Assembly: GCA_049325095.1 (NCBI GenBank)
Contig: JBMOPO010000035.1
Coordinates: forward strand, 21,813 to 85,812
Direction of reading: 5' to 3'
Source of the DNA: JAGPUQ01 sp049325095
Lineage (GTDB): Bacteria; Pseudomonadota; Gammaproteobacteria; Pseudomonadales; Porticoccaceae
Length of the DNA: 64,000 bases
In this document: positions 23,545 to 32,589 of the stretch, piece by piece
Position numbering within the stretch: the stretch's first letter is position 1
How the letters are laid out: every line of letters begins with the position of its first letter
Program-made: the position numbers and the translations under genes
The notes under the pieces: generated by a model
What the model was told of the DNA's origin: nothing
The model's input: only the letters and a program-made list of their open reading frames with translations
Database searches by the model: none

Positions 23545-23572
23545 CGGCCCGGCCGGGCAGCCGGTCGGGCCG
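23545..23572. terminator. Hairpin between convergent SDR 2 and prpD
   Basis: A 12-bp stem CGGCCCGGCCGG / CCGGTCGGGCCG with a GCAG loop, one pair being G-T. It ends directly at the prpD stop codon. No T-run follows. Candidate bidirectional terminator. Confidence 0.45.
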
Positions 23573-25057
23573 CTAAATGACCAGCAGCTCCATGAACTCG
23601 TGCACGGGCGTCCGCAGCAGCCGCTGCGGCTCGGCACACAGTGCCAAGATGCGCTCGCAGCGGGCCGCCGGAAAGCGGCTCGCCAGATTGCGCTCGAACT
23701 TGCGCCGCAGCGCGGGGATGCCCTCGGCGCGCCGCCGGCGGTGGCCGAGGGGATAGGCGATCTCGACCTTTTCGGTCGAGGAGCCGTCGCGGAAGAACAC
23801 CTGCACAGCGTTGGCAATGGCGCGCTTGTCCGGGTCCAGGTAGTCGGCGCTGTAGCGCGGATCCTCGACCACCTCCATGCGCTCCCGCAGCGCGTCGATC
23901 TCCGGATGCGCGGCATGGAAGTCGTCCTCGTAATGCGCCGCGGTCAGTTCGCCGAACAGCAGGGGAACCGCGGTCATGTACTGGAGGCAGTGATCGCGAT
24001 CGGCCGGGTTGGCGAGCGGCCCGGTCTTGGAGATGATGCGGATCGCCGATTCCTGGGTCGCGATGACGACGCGTTCGATCTCCCCGATCCGATCGCGCAC
24101 CCGGGGATGCAGCAGGACGGCGCATTCGGCGGCGGTCTGGGCGTGGAACTCGGCGGGAAAGGACACCTTGAACAGGATGTTTTCCATCACGTAGGAAGCG
24201 AAGGGCCGCGCCAGCCGCAGGCGGCGCTCGGCTTCGGGCTTGAGCCGCTGATCGGCCACCGTCCTGCTGAAACAGACGTCATGAAACCCCCACTGGGGGG
24301 CGCTGAGCGCGCCGGGAATGCCCATCTCCCCGCGCAGGGCGATATCGGCCAGGCGGACACCGCGCGCGCTGGCATCGCCGGCCGCCCAGGACTTGCGCGA
24401 GCCGGTGTTGGGCGCGTGGCGGTAGGTGCGCAGCGCCGAGCCGTCCACCCAGGCGTGGGAGACGGCCGCCAGCAACTGCTCGCGGCTCGCCCCCATCAAT
24501 GCCGCGGCCACCGCGGTGGACGCCACCCGCACCAGCAGCACATGGTCGAGCCCGACCCGGTTGAAGCTGTTGTCGAGCGCGATCACGCCCTGGATCTCGT
24601 GGGCCTTGATCATCATCTCCAGCACTAGGGCCATGGTCAGGGGGGGCCTGCCGGCGGCGACATTGCGCTGGGAAAGGTGATCGGCCACCGCCAGGATGGC
24701 ACCCAGGTTGTCGGACGGATGGCCCCATTCGGCGGCCAGCCAGGTGTCGTTGTAATCGAGCCAGCGGATACAGCAGCCGATGTCCCAGGCGGCCTTCACC
24801 GGGTCCAGGCAGAAAGAGGTGCCGGGCACTCGGGAGCCCCAGGGCACCTGGGTTCCCGGGACCAGGGGCCCCAGATGTTTCGCACACTCGGGGAAGCCCA
24901 ACGCCAGCAGGGCGCAGCCCAGCGAATCCAGCAGACAGAGGCGGGCGGTATCCCAGGCCTCGGCGGAATCGATCCGGCCCTCGCGGACGTAGTCGGCGAT
25001 GGCCTGGATCTCGGGGTCATAGTCCGGGCGCAGATTGACATCGGCGGCAGTGATCAT
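23573..25057 (-). CDS. prpD: 2-methylcitrate dehydratase (PrpD)
   Basis: A 494-residue enzyme that matches true PrpD along its whole length, from YDPEIQAIADYV to the C-terminal EFMELLVI. It removes water from 2-methylcitrate in the methylcitrate cycle. Conserved blocks include CIRWLDYNDTWLAAEWGHPSDNLG, MIKAHEIQGVIALDNSFNR, YRHAPNTGSRKSWAAGDA and AIRIISKTGPLANPADRDH. The length is close to the usual 483. I start at the ATG at 25057, preceded by GGAGGTG; the open frame upstream runs into the repeat element. It is last in the prp operon, separated from prpF by 212 bp containing repeat copy C. Its presence beside acnD and prpF gives two routes for one step. Confidence 0.93.
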   Translation of the reverse strand: MITAADVNLRPDYDPEIQAIADYVREGRIDSAEAWDTARLCLLDSLGCALLALGFPECAKHLGPLVPGTQVPWGSRVPGTSFCLDPVKAAWDIGCCIRWLDYNDTWLAAEWGHPSDNLGAILAVADHLSQRNVAAGRPPLTMALVLEMMIKAHEIQGVIALDNSFNRVGLDHVLLVRVASTAVAAALMGASREQLLAAVSHAWVDGSALRTYRHAPNTGSRKSWAAGDASARGVRLADIALRGEMGIPGALSAPQWGFHDVCFSRTVADQRLKPEAERRLRLARPFASYVMENILFKVSFPAEFHAQTAAECAVLLHPRVRDRIGEIERVVIATQESAIRIISKTGPLANPADRDHCLQYMTAVPLLFGELTAAHYEDDFHAAHPEIDALRERMEVVEDPRYSADYLDPDKRAIANAVQVFFRDGSSTEKVEIAYPLGHRRRRAEGIPALRRKFERNLASRFPAARCERILALCAEPQRLLRTPVHEFMELLVI

Positions 25058-25119
25058 GGGCACCTCCGGCCGGGAAACGTGGCGACGGATCCGGCCGGGC
25101 CGGCGCCGGGATCGCCTCA

Positions 25120-25272
25120 GAGTTTGTGAAGCAATGCACGTCCAGTGCATTGCTTCTGTCGCAAGTCCGGTGCACGCCCGGACTTGCTCGCGCGGATCGA
25201 GCACTGGCGCGCTCGATCCGCGACCGGCCATCCCTGGCCGGGCTGAGCGCTTGAAAAATTCACAAGCGCTCA
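25120..25272 (-). repeat. Multi-hairpin intergenic repeat, copy C (inside the prp operon)
   Basis: The third clear copy of the hairpin element. Read on the minus strand it begins with the TGA stop of prpF (25270-25272) and runs toward prpD. Hairpin 3 is CGCGGATCGAGC paired with GCTCGATCCGCG, again with compensated changes relative to copies A and B. Hairpins 4 (GCAAGTCCGG/CCGGACTTGC) and 5 (GAAGCAATGCAC/GTGCATTGCTTC) are perfect. The ends are inverted repeats of each other (GCTTGTGAA and TTCACAAACTC). It lies between two genes of one pathway, where it could affect transcript stability or attenuation. Confidence 0.87.
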
Positions 25273-26463
25273 GAAGGCGTCCGCCGGCACCCGTACCCAG
25301 CCTTCCATCAGGATTCTGGCGCTGCGGCTCATGATCGCCCTAGTCACCGTCCATTGGCCGTCGATCTGGCGGGCCTCGGCGCCAACCCGCAGGGTGCCCG
25401 AGGGGTGCCCGAAGCGCACCGCCTGGCGCTCGCCGCCGCCGGCGGCGAGGTTGACCAGGGTCCCGGGAATCGCGGCCGCGGTGCCGATCGCCACCGCCGC
25501 GGTGCCCATCATGGCGTGGTGCAGCTTGCCCATCGACAGGGCGCGGACCAGCAGATCGATGTCGCCGGCGGCGATGGGCCTGCCGCTCGACGCCACATAG
25601 TCCCGGGGCGGGGCGACGAAGGCGACCTTGGGCGTGTGCTGGCGCATGGCGGCCTCCGCCGGATCCCGGATCAGCCCCATGCGCAGGGCACCGGCGACGC
25701 GGATCCGCTCGAAGCGGGCCAGGGCCTCGGCATCGCCATTGATGTCGCCCTGCAGTTCACAGCCGGTACAGCCGATGTCGGCGGCGTTGATGAACACCGT
25801 GGGGATGCCCGCGTTGATCAGCGTTGCCCGCAGGGTGCCGACGCCGGGCACCTCGAGGTCGTCGACCAGGTTGCCGGTGGGAAACATGGCGCCGCCGCCC
25901 TCGCCGTCGCCCTCATCGGCCGGATCGACGAACTCCAGCACGATCTCGGCGGCCGGAAAGGTCACGCCATCCAGTTCGAAATCGCCGGTCTCCTGGACCT
26001 GGCCCGCGGTGATGGGCACCCGCGCGATGATGGTCTTGCCGATATTGGCCTGCCAGATGCGGACGGTGCAGATCCCGTCCCGGGGAATGCGCTCGGGAGC
26101 CACCAGACCGGCGTGGATGGCGAAGGCCCCGGCGGCGGTGGACAGATTGCCGCAGTTGCCGCTCCAGTCGACGAAGGCGGTGTCGATGGCCACCTGCCCA
26201 TAGAGGTAGTCGACGTCGTGAGCGGGGCGCTCGCTGCGCGCCAGGATCACGCACTTGCTGGTGCTGGAGGTGGCGCCGCCCATGCCGTCGGTGTGCTTGC
26301 CGTAGGGATCCGGGCTGCCGATCACGCGCAGGAACAGCCGGTCCCGCGCCGGGCCCGGCTGCCGGCAGGATTCCGGCAGATCCTGGAGGCGGAAGAACAC
26401 GCCCTTGCTGGTGCCGCCGCGCATATAGGTGGCGGGGATGCGGATCTGGGGCTTAGGGGTCAT
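25270..26463 (-). CDS. prpF: PrpF, 2-methylaconitate isomerase
   Basis: A 397-residue member of the diaminopimelate-epimerase-like fold, the PrpF branch. It isomerises trans-2-methylaconitate to the cis form and is required when AcnD makes the trans isomer. Family blocks are PATYMRGGTSKGVFF at the start, DGMGGATSSTSK, VDWSGNCGNLSTAAGAFA (with the active-site Cys), GIPTVFINAADIGC and GKLHHAMMGTAAVAI. Length is as usual for the family. Its start overlaps the end of a small SRPBCC gene by 11 nt, so the two are coupled. It precedes prpD in the operon, but the 212-bp gap holds a repeat copy. Confidence 0.92.
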   Translation of the reverse strand: MTPKPQIRIPATYMRGGTSKGVFFRLQDLPESCRQPGPARDRLFLRVIGSPDPYGKHTDGMGGATSSTSKCVILARSERPAHDVDYLYGQVAIDTAFVDWSGNCGNLSTAAGAFAIHAGLVAPERIPRDGICTVRIWQANIGKTIIARVPITAGQVQETGDFELDGVTFPAAEIVLEFVDPADEGDGEGGGAMFPTGNLVDDLEVPGVGTLRATLINAGIPTVFINAADIGCTGCELQGDINGDAEALARFERIRVAGALRMGLIRDPAEAAMRQHTPKVAFVAPPRDYVASSGRPIAAGDIDLLVRALSMGKLHHAMMGTAAVAIGTAAAIPGTLVNLAAGGGERQAVRFGHPSGTLRVGAEARQIDGQWTVTRAIMSRSARILMEGWVRVPADAF

Positions 26464-26902
26464 CGGGAATTTCCGGTTCTACCAGGTTGGCCAACTGGCG
26501 CAGTGATTCCTGCCAGCCCAGGTAACAGGACTCGGCCGGGATCGCGTCGGGGATGCCCTCCTGAACGATCTGCAGGTCGGTACCGCAGGCCAGGGCCCGC
26601 AGGGCGATAGTGACCAGCATTTCGCCCGGCAGGCCGGGATCATCGAACCGGTCGGCATGTCGGATCAACTCGCCCGGCCGGAGTTCGAGGTATTGGACGC
26701 TGAAGGAATGGCGGCTGCCGGTGCCGAAGTTGGTGAACGACATCCGGTAGCCACCGCCCACCCGGGCATCGAAAGCCTGCATGGTTCCCACGAAACCGTG
26801 CGGCGGCAACCATTTGCACAGGGCGGCGGGATCGACAAAGGCCTGGTACACGCGCGCCGGTGGCGCCCTGAGAACTCGGTGCAAGCGGATGGTTCCCGGC
26901 AT
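26453..26902 (-). CDS. SRPBCC (AHSA1/START-like) domain protein within the prp operon
   Basis: A 149-residue protein of the SRPBCC fold, AHSA1-like subgroup. It begins RLHRVLRAPPARVYQAFVDP, continues with a Trp-Leu-Pro-Pro helix end (LCKWLPPHGF), DARVGGGYRMSF, and ends with the long helix CYLGWQESLRQLANLVEPE. Proteins of this fold bind hydrophobic ligands or act as toxin/stress partners; none is known in the methylcitrate cycle. Its end overlaps the prpF start by 11 nt, so it is expressed with it, and acnD ends 97 bp upstream. An in-operon position suggests a linked function, but this may be a passenger gene. Confidence 0.75.
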   Translation of the reverse strand: MPGTIRLHRVLRAPPARVYQAFVDPAALCKWLPPHGFVGTMQAFDARVGGGYRMSFTNFGTGSRHSFSVQYLELRPGELIRHADRFDDPGLPGEMLVTIALRALACGTDLQIVQEGIPDAIPAESCYLGWQESLRQLANLVEPEIPDDP

Positions 26903-26999
26903 GGCTCGATCTCCCGGTCACTGGATCAATGGCCGGCGGATGCGCCGGCGCTCCCCGCCAGACGAATGCACCTGCGCGAACTCTTACCCGTTCGGCCTG

Positions 27000-29618
27000 T
27001 CACGCGGACTTCACCTCACTGGACTCCAGAAAGTCCTGGGCAAAGCGCTGCAGGACGCCGCCCGCCGCGTAGATCGAGACCTCTTCGGCGGTATCCAGCC
27101 GGCAGGTGACGGGCACTTCGATGGTCTCGCCGTCCCTGCGGTGGATCACCAGGGTCAGGGTGGCGCGCGGGGTGCGTTCGCCGACCACGTCGAAGGTCTC
27201 GGTGCCATCGATGCCCAGGGTGTTGCGGTTGATCCCGGGCTTGAACTCCAGCGGCAGCACGCCCATGCCGATCAGGTTGGTGCGGTGGATGCGCTCGAAA
27301 CCCTCGGCCGCGATGGCTTCGACCCCGGCCAGGCGCACGCCCTTGGCGGCCCAGTCGCGCGAACTGCCCTGGCCGTAGTCGGCGCCGGCGATGATGATCA
27401 GCGGCTGGCGGCGGTTCATGTAGGTCTCGATCGCCTCCCACATGCGCATCACCCTGCCGTCCGGTTCGACCCGCGCCAGCGACCCCCGGCGCACCGTCCC
27501 GTCGGGGTTGCGCACCATCTCGTTGAGCAGCGTGGGGTTGGCGAAGGTCGCCCGCTGCGCGGTGAGGTGGTCGCCGCGATGGGTGGCGTAGGAGTTGTAG
27601 TCCTCCTCCGGCAGGCCCATTTGCCTCAGGTACTCGCCCGCCGCCGAGTCCGGCAGGATCGCATTCGACGGCGACAGATGATCGGTGGTGATGTTGTCGC
27701 CCAGCACCGCCAGCGGGCGCATGCCGCTGAGCCTGCGCTCGCCGGCCAGCGCGCCCTCCCAGTAGGGCGGGCGGCGGATGTAGGTCGACATCGGGCGCCA
27801 GTCGTACTGCGGTTTCTCGCGCGCGCCGCCCCGGTCCCGCAGCTCGAACATCGGAATGTAGACCTGCCGGAACTGCTCCGGCTTCACGCAGCGCGCGACC
27901 ATGGCGTCGATCTCGGCGTCGGACGGCCACAGATCCTTCAGGTGGATCGGCCGGCCGCTGGAGTCGGTGCCGAAGGCATCCCGCTCGATGTCGAAGCGGA
28001 TGGTGCCGGCGATGGCATAGGCCACCACCAGCGGCGGCGAGGCCAGGAAGGCCTGCTTGGCGTAGGGATGGATGCGGCCGTCGAAGTTGCGGTTGCCCGA
28101 CAGCACCGCCACCGCGTAGAGGTCGCGATCGATGATCTCCTGCTGGATCCGCGGGTCCAGCGCGCCGGACATGCCGTTGCAGGTGGTGCAGGCGAACCCG
28201 ACGATGCCGAAGCCGAGCTTCTCCAGCTCCTGCTTGAGGCCGGCCTCCTCCAGATAGAGGGCCACGGTCTTGGACCCGGGTGCCAGCGAACTCTTCACCC
28301 AGGGCTTGCGGGTGAGGCCGAGCGCATTGGCGTTGCGCGCCAGCAGGCCAGCGGCGATCACGTTGCGCGGGTTCGAGGTATTGGTGCAGCTGGTGATGGC
28401 GGCGATGATCACCGCACCGTCCGGCATCAGGCCCTGGGCCTCCTGCCGGCGGGCCAGCTCCAGGTTGCCGGCGATGCCCCGCGCCGCGAGTTCTGCGGTG
28501 GGCACCCGCGCGTGGGGGTTGGAGGGCCCGGCCAGATTGCGCACCACGGCGGACAGGTTGAACTTCAGGGTGCGCTCGTAAACGGCGTTTTCCAGCGCGG
28601 CGGACCACAGCCCCGCCTCTTTGGCGTAAATCTCGACCAGCTTCACCTGTTCGTCGCTGCGGCCGGTCAGGCGCAGGTAGTCGAGCGTCTGCCGGTCGAT
28701 GGCGAACATGGCCGCGGTGGCGCCGTATTCCGGGGCCATGTTGGAGATGGTGGCGCGGTCGCCGATGGACAGCGCGGCGGCGCCCGGACCGTGGAATTCG
28801 AGGTAGGCGCCGACCACCCGGGACTGGCGCAGGAACTCGGTGAGCGCCAGCACCAGGTCGGTGGCGGTGATGCCCGGCTGCGGCCGGCCGGTCAGCTCGA
28901 CGCCGACGATCTCCGGCAGCCGCATCCAGGAGGCGCGGCCCAGCATGACGTTCTCGGCTTCGAGGCCGCCGACGCCGATGGCGATCACCCCCAGGGCATC
29001 GACATGGGGCGTGTGGCTGTCGGTGCCGACACAGGTATCGGGGAAGGCCACGCCGTCCTGGACCTGGATCACCGGCGACATCTTCTCCAGGTTGATCTGG
29101 TGCATGATGCCGTTGCCGGCGGGGATCACCTCGACATTGTCGAACGCCTTGCTGGTCCACTCGATGAAGTGGAAGCGGTCCTCGTTGCGGCGGTCCTCGA
29201 TCGCGCGGTTCCTGGCGAACGCGTCGGGCTCGAACCCGGCGCATTCCACCGCCAGCGAGTGATCGACGATCAACTGCACCGGCACCACCGGATTGACCCG
29301 GGCCGGGTCGCCGCCGCGCTCGGCGATGGCGTCGCGCAACCCGGCGAGATCGACCAGCGCGGTCTGGCCCAGGATGTCGTGGCACACCACCCGGGCCGGG
29401 AACCAGGGGAAGTCGCGCTCGCGTTTGACCTCGATGATCTGGGTCAGGCAGTCGTCGATGATCGCCGGATCGGCCCGGCGGACGATGTTTTCGGCATGCA
29501 CCCGCGCGGTGTAGGGCAGTCGGTCCCAGGCCCCGGGGCGGATCGCTTCCACCGCCGCGCGGGCGTCGAAGTAGTCGAGCCCGGTTCCGGGAAGGCGTTT
29601 GCGGAATTGCTGGTTCAT
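27000..29618 (-). CDS. acnD: Fe/S-dependent 2-methylisocitrate/methylcitrate dehydratase AcnD
   Basis: An 872-residue aconitase-superfamily protein. Family blocks include DSHTPHVDALGVIAIGVGG, then the [4Fe-4S] cysteines in AAITSCTNTSN (one) and FACTTCNG (two), NRNFDGRIHP and GADYGQGSSRDWAAKG. AcnD-type members take 2-methylcitrate and pair with PrpF. The context (between prpC and prpF) points to AcnD rather than a citrate aconitase. The ATG at 29618 lies 61 bp after prpC. An alternative reading as housekeeping AcnA is less likely because of the neighbours. It is oxygen-sensitive in principle, which may explain keeping the iron-free PrpD as backup. Confidence 0.9.
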   Translation of the reverse strand: MNQQFRKRLPGTGLDYFDARAAVEAIRPGAWDRLPYTARVHAENIVRRADPAIIDDCLTQIIEVKRERDFPWFPARVVCHDILGQTALVDLAGLRDAIAERGGDPARVNPVVPVQLIVDHSLAVECAGFEPDAFARNRAIEDRRNEDRFHFIEWTSKAFDNVEVIPAGNGIMHQINLEKMSPVIQVQDGVAFPDTCVGTDSHTPHVDALGVIAIGVGGLEAENVMLGRASWMRLPEIVGVELTGRPQPGITATDLVLALTEFLRQSRVVGAYLEFHGPGAAALSIGDRATISNMAPEYGATAAMFAIDRQTLDYLRLTGRSDEQVKLVEIYAKEAGLWSAALENAVYERTLKFNLSAVVRNLAGPSNPHARVPTAELAARGIAGNLELARRQEAQGLMPDGAVIIAAITSCTNTSNPRNVIAAGLLARNANALGLTRKPWVKSSLAPGSKTVALYLEEAGLKQELEKLGFGIVGFACTTCNGMSGALDPRIQQEIIDRDLYAVAVLSGNRNFDGRIHPYAKQAFLASPPLVVAYAIAGTIRFDIERDAFGTDSSGRPIHLKDLWPSDAEIDAMVARCVKPEQFRQVYIPMFELRDRGGAREKPQYDWRPMSTYIRRPPYWEGALAGERRLSGMRPLAVLGDNITTDHLSPSNAILPDSAAGEYLRQMGLPEEDYNSYATHRGDHLTAQRATFANPTLLNEMVRNPDGTVRRGSLARVEPDGRVMRMWEAIETYMNRRQPLIIIAGADYGQGSSRDWAAKGVRLAGVEAIAAEGFERIHRTNLIGMGVLPLEFKPGINRNTLGIDGTETFDVVGERTPRATLTLVIHRRDGETIEVPVTCRLDTAEEVSIYAAGGVLQRFAQDFLESSEVKSA

Positions 29619-29679
29619 GGACCCTGACGCTGTCGGTGGGGGGAAGGGATCACGGGACGCATGGGCGCGGGACCCGGCC

Positions 29680-30810
29680 TCAGCCGCGCCGGTCGATGGG
29701 CACGACCTTGCGCAGCTCCTCGCCGATGTACTCCGCGCTGGGGCGGATGATGCGGTTGTCGGCCCGCTGCTCCATGACGTGCGCCGCCCAGCCGGTGAGC
29801 CGGGACATCACGAAGATCGGCGTGAACAGCTTGGTCGGGATGCCCATGAAGTGGTAGGCCGAGGCGTGAAAGAAATCGGCATTGCAGAACAGTTTCTTCT
29901 CGCGCCACATCACCTCCTCGCAGCGCACCGACACCGGGTAGAGCACGGTGTCGCCGACGTCCGCCGCCAGCTTCTCCGCCCAACCCTTGATGATCGCGTT
30001 GCGCGGATCGGATTCGGAATAGATGGCGTGGCCGAAGCCCATGATCTTTTCCTTGCGTTCGAGCATGCCGAGCATCTCGCGCTCGGCCTCGTCCGGGCTC
30101 CGCCACTTTTCGATCATCTCCATGGCCGCCTCGTTGGCGCCGCCATGCAGGGGACCGCGCAGGCTGCCGATCGCGCCGGTGATGCAGGAATGCAGATCCG
30201 ACAGGGTTGAGGCACATACCCGGGCGGTGAAGGTGGAGGCGTTGAACTCGTGCTCGGCATAGAGGATGAGCGACACGTTCATCACCCGCTCGTGCAGCTC
30301 GCTGGGCCGGCCGCCGCGCAGCAGGTGCAGGAAGTGGGCGCCGATGGAGTCATCGTCGGTTTCCGTGTCGATGCGCAGGTTGTCATGGCTGAAGCGGTAC
30401 CAGTAGCAGATGATCGAGGGAAACACCGCCAGCATGCGCGCGGCGACTTCCTGCTGCTGGCTGAAATCCGTCTCGGGCTCCAGATTGCCGAGAAACGAAC
30501 AGCCGGTGCGCATCACGTCCATGGGATGGGCCGTGACCGGGATGCGCTCCAGCACCTCCTTGAGCGCCTTCGGCAGACCGCGCAGCCCCTTGAGATCGGC
30601 CCGGAAGGCATCCAGTTGCCGGCGGTTGGGGAGCTCCCCGCGGAGAATCAGATGGGCCACCTCCTCGAACACGCAGTTTTCGGCCAGATCCTTGATGTCG
30701 TACCCCCGGTAGGTGAGCCCGGAGCCCTCCTTGCCCACGGTCGACAGGGCGGTCTTGCCGGCGATCTGGCCGCGCAGGCCCGCGCCCTCGAGTTTTTTGG
30801 CGGTCGTCAT
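29680..30810 (-). CDS. prpC: 2-methylcitrate synthase
   Basis: A 376-residue citrate-synthase-family enzyme that condenses propionyl-CoA with oxaloacetate. The three catalytic residues are visible: His in LRGPLHGGANEAAME, His in MGFGHAIYSESDPRN, and Asp of the MSRLTGWAAHVMEQ region one helix after. The short length (about 375, no N-terminal extension) and the GGANEAAMEMIE block fit PrpC rather than GltA. The ATG at 30810 follows GGGGAGA. It is second in the prp operon, 76 bp after prpB and 61 bp before acnD. Confidence 0.93.
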   Translation of the reverse strand: MTTAKKLEGAGLRGQIAGKTALSTVGKEGSGLTYRGYDIKDLAENCVFEEVAHLILRGELPNRRQLDAFRADLKGLRGLPKALKEVLERIPVTAHPMDVMRTGCSFLGNLEPETDFSQQQEVAARMLAVFPSIICYWYRFSHDNLRIDTETDDDSIGAHFLHLLRGGRPSELHERVMNVSLILYAEHEFNASTFTARVCASTLSDLHSCITGAIGSLRGPLHGGANEAAMEMIEKWRSPDEAEREMLGMLERKEKIMGFGHAIYSESDPRNAIIKGWAEKLAADVGDTVLYPVSVRCEEVMWREKKLFCNADFFHASAYHFMGIPTKLFTPIFVMSRLTGWAAHVMEQRADNRIIRPSAEYIGEELRKVVPIDRRG

Positions 30811-30886
30811 AGCGGTCTCCCCATACCACTGTAGTACTCAAAAAATCCCCTGCCGCGCGCGGTGCAGGCCCCGCGCAAGCTGCCGG

Positions 30887-31783
30887 TCAGATGGGCGGAT
30901 CGGCCCTGCCGGCCGCAAACAGCGCATCCAGCCGCTCTTCGTAGGCGTGATAGTCGAGATAATCATAAAGCTCCGCACGGGTCTGCATCAGACCCACCAC
31001 CTCCTGCTGATCGCCCCGCTCCAGGATGCTGCGGTAGACGGTTTCGGCGGCGCGGTTCATGGCGCGGAATGCCGACAGGGGATAGAGCACCAGATCGACC
31101 CCCCAGTCACCCAGCTCCCTGCGGTTGTAGAGCGGGGTCTGGCCGAACTCGGTGATATTGGCCAGCAATGGCACGTCGATGGCTGCGGCGAAGGCGCGAT
31201 AGTGCGCCTCCTCGGTCACCGCCTCGGCGAAGATCCCATCGGCGCCCGCCTCGATGCAGGCCAGGGATCGCTCGATGGCGCGCTCCAGTCCCTCCTGGGC
31301 GAAGGCGTCGGTGCGGGCCATGATGAAGAACCCGGGGTCGGTCCGCGCATCCACCGCGGCCTTGATGCGATCGACCATCTCCGCGGCGGAGACGATCTCC
31401 TTGTTGGGCCGATGCCCGCAGCGCTTCTGGGCGACCTGGTCCTCGATGTGCACCGCGGCGGCGCCGGCGCGGATCATCTCGCGGACCGTGCGCGCGATGT
31501 TGAATGCGCCACCCCAGCCGGTGTCGATGTCCACCAGCAGCGGCAGGGCGCTGGCGCCGGTGATGCGGCGCACGTCCTCCAGCACATTGTCCAGCGAGGT
31601 CATGCCCAGGTCGGGCAGCCCGTAGGAGGCGTTGGCCACCCCGGCGCCGGACAGGTAGATGGCCCGGTGGCCCAGCCGCTCCGCCATCATGGCGGCATAG
31701 GCGTTGACGGCACCGACCACCGGCAGCGGGCGGTGCTCGACGATGGCGCGACGAAATTGCGCACCGGGCGATGGGTGGGTCAT
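30887..31783 (-). CDS. prpB: 2-methylisocitrate lyase
   Basis: A 298-residue member of the isocitrate lyase/PEP mutase family. It splits 2-methylisocitrate into pyruvate and succinate. The active-site signature KRCGHRPNKE is present with Cys122, and the Mg2+-binding block is LVDIDTGWGG. Other family blocks are YLSGAGVANASYGLPDLG and LANITEFGQTP. I place the start at the ATG at 31783 because AGGAG sits 7 bp before it; the ATG at 31798 would use that site as coding sequence. It is first in the operon. No PrpR-type regulator is found on either side, unlike in enterobacteria. Confidence 0.93.
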   Translation of the reverse strand: MTHPSPGAQFRRAIVEHRPLPVVGAVNAYAAMMAERLGHRAIYLSGAGVANASYGLPDLGMTSLDNVLEDVRRITGASALPLLVDIDTGWGGAFNIARTVREMIRAGAAAVHIEDQVAQKRCGHRPNKEIVSAAEMVDRIKAAVDARTDPGFFIMARTDAFAQEGLERAIERSLACIEAGADGIFAEAVTEEAHYRAFAAAIDVPLLANITEFGQTPLYNRRELGDWGVDLVLYPLSAFRAMNRAAETVYRSILERGDQQEVVGLMQTRAELYDYLDYHAYEERLDALFAAGRADPPI

Positions 31784-31983
31784 GACCAACTCCTGCATTG
31801 TTCGACCTGTGCCGCGGCCGCTCGACGACCGCCGCCGCCGGCTCGCCCCGGCGAGGGCATGCGGCGGGCAGCGCGGGACCGGGGCGCGATTTTGCCATTA
31901 ATGACCGGGGCGCGCGACCGGACCCCCATGGCGGGGGCGACCCGGAGCGGGGATAATTGCCGTCTTTCCAGCGGATCATCGCC

Positions 31984-32589
31984 GTGCCCCGACGCTTTCT
32001 CAAGCGCAGCCTGCCGGACATGCACCACATTCTGGGCAACCCGCGGCTGCGCTGGATCGGACTCGGGATCAAGGACTCCGACCTGTTTCACCTCAATCGG
32101 CGCGCGGTGTCCATGGCCTTTCTGGTCGGCCTGTTCACCGCCTTCCTGCCGATCCCGGGACAGCTCGCGGTGGCGGCCCTGCTGGCCTTCGCCGTGCGCT
32201 GCAATCTGCCCGTCGCCATGGCCCTGGTGTTCGTGAGCAACCCGGTGACCATCCCGCCTTTGACCCTGCTGTGCTACCGCCTCGGCGCGCTGTTCCTGGG
32301 CCGGGACGCCCAGGCCGAACCATTCCATATCAGTTGGGACTGGCTCGTCAGCCAGGGCCTTCACCTGCTCCCGGCGCTGCTCACCGGATGTCTGGTGATG
32401 GGGCTGGGCAGTGGGCTGCTCGGCTATCTGGTGATCCGCTGGCTATGGCGCTGGCACGCGGTGACGCGCTGGCGGCAGCGCAAGGCCGCCCGGGCGGCTA
32501 TTCGTAGCGCAGCACCTGCGCGGGCGGAACCGCCGCCGCCCGCCACGCCGGATAGAGCGCCGCGAGCAGGTTCAGGCCCAGGCCAATAG
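31984..32589 (+). CDS. DUF2062 inner-membrane protein
   Basis: A 201-residue membrane protein of the DUF2062 family, of unknown function. The typical opening PRRFLKRSLP starts with GTG at 31984; a TTG at 31957 would give nine more codons but does not fit the family. Hydrophobic segments cover about residues 43-90 and 125-150, with the conserved SVFVSNPVT-like FVSNPVTIPPLTLLCYRLG block. The C-terminus is Pro/Ala-rich. The last 92 bp overlap the end of the convergent lolE gene. Often these proteins are encoded beside competence or lipoprotein-transport genes. Confidence 0.8.
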   Translation: MPRRFLKRSLPDMHHILGNPRLRWIGLGIKDSDLFHLNRRAVSMAFLVGLFTAFLPIPGQLAVAALLAFAVRCNLPVAMALVFVSNPVTIPPLTLLCYRLGALFLGRDAQAEPFHISWDWLVSQGLHLLPALLTGCLVMGLGSGLLGYLVIRWLWRWHAVTRWRQRKAARAAIRSAAPARAEPPPPATPDRAPRAGSGPGQ

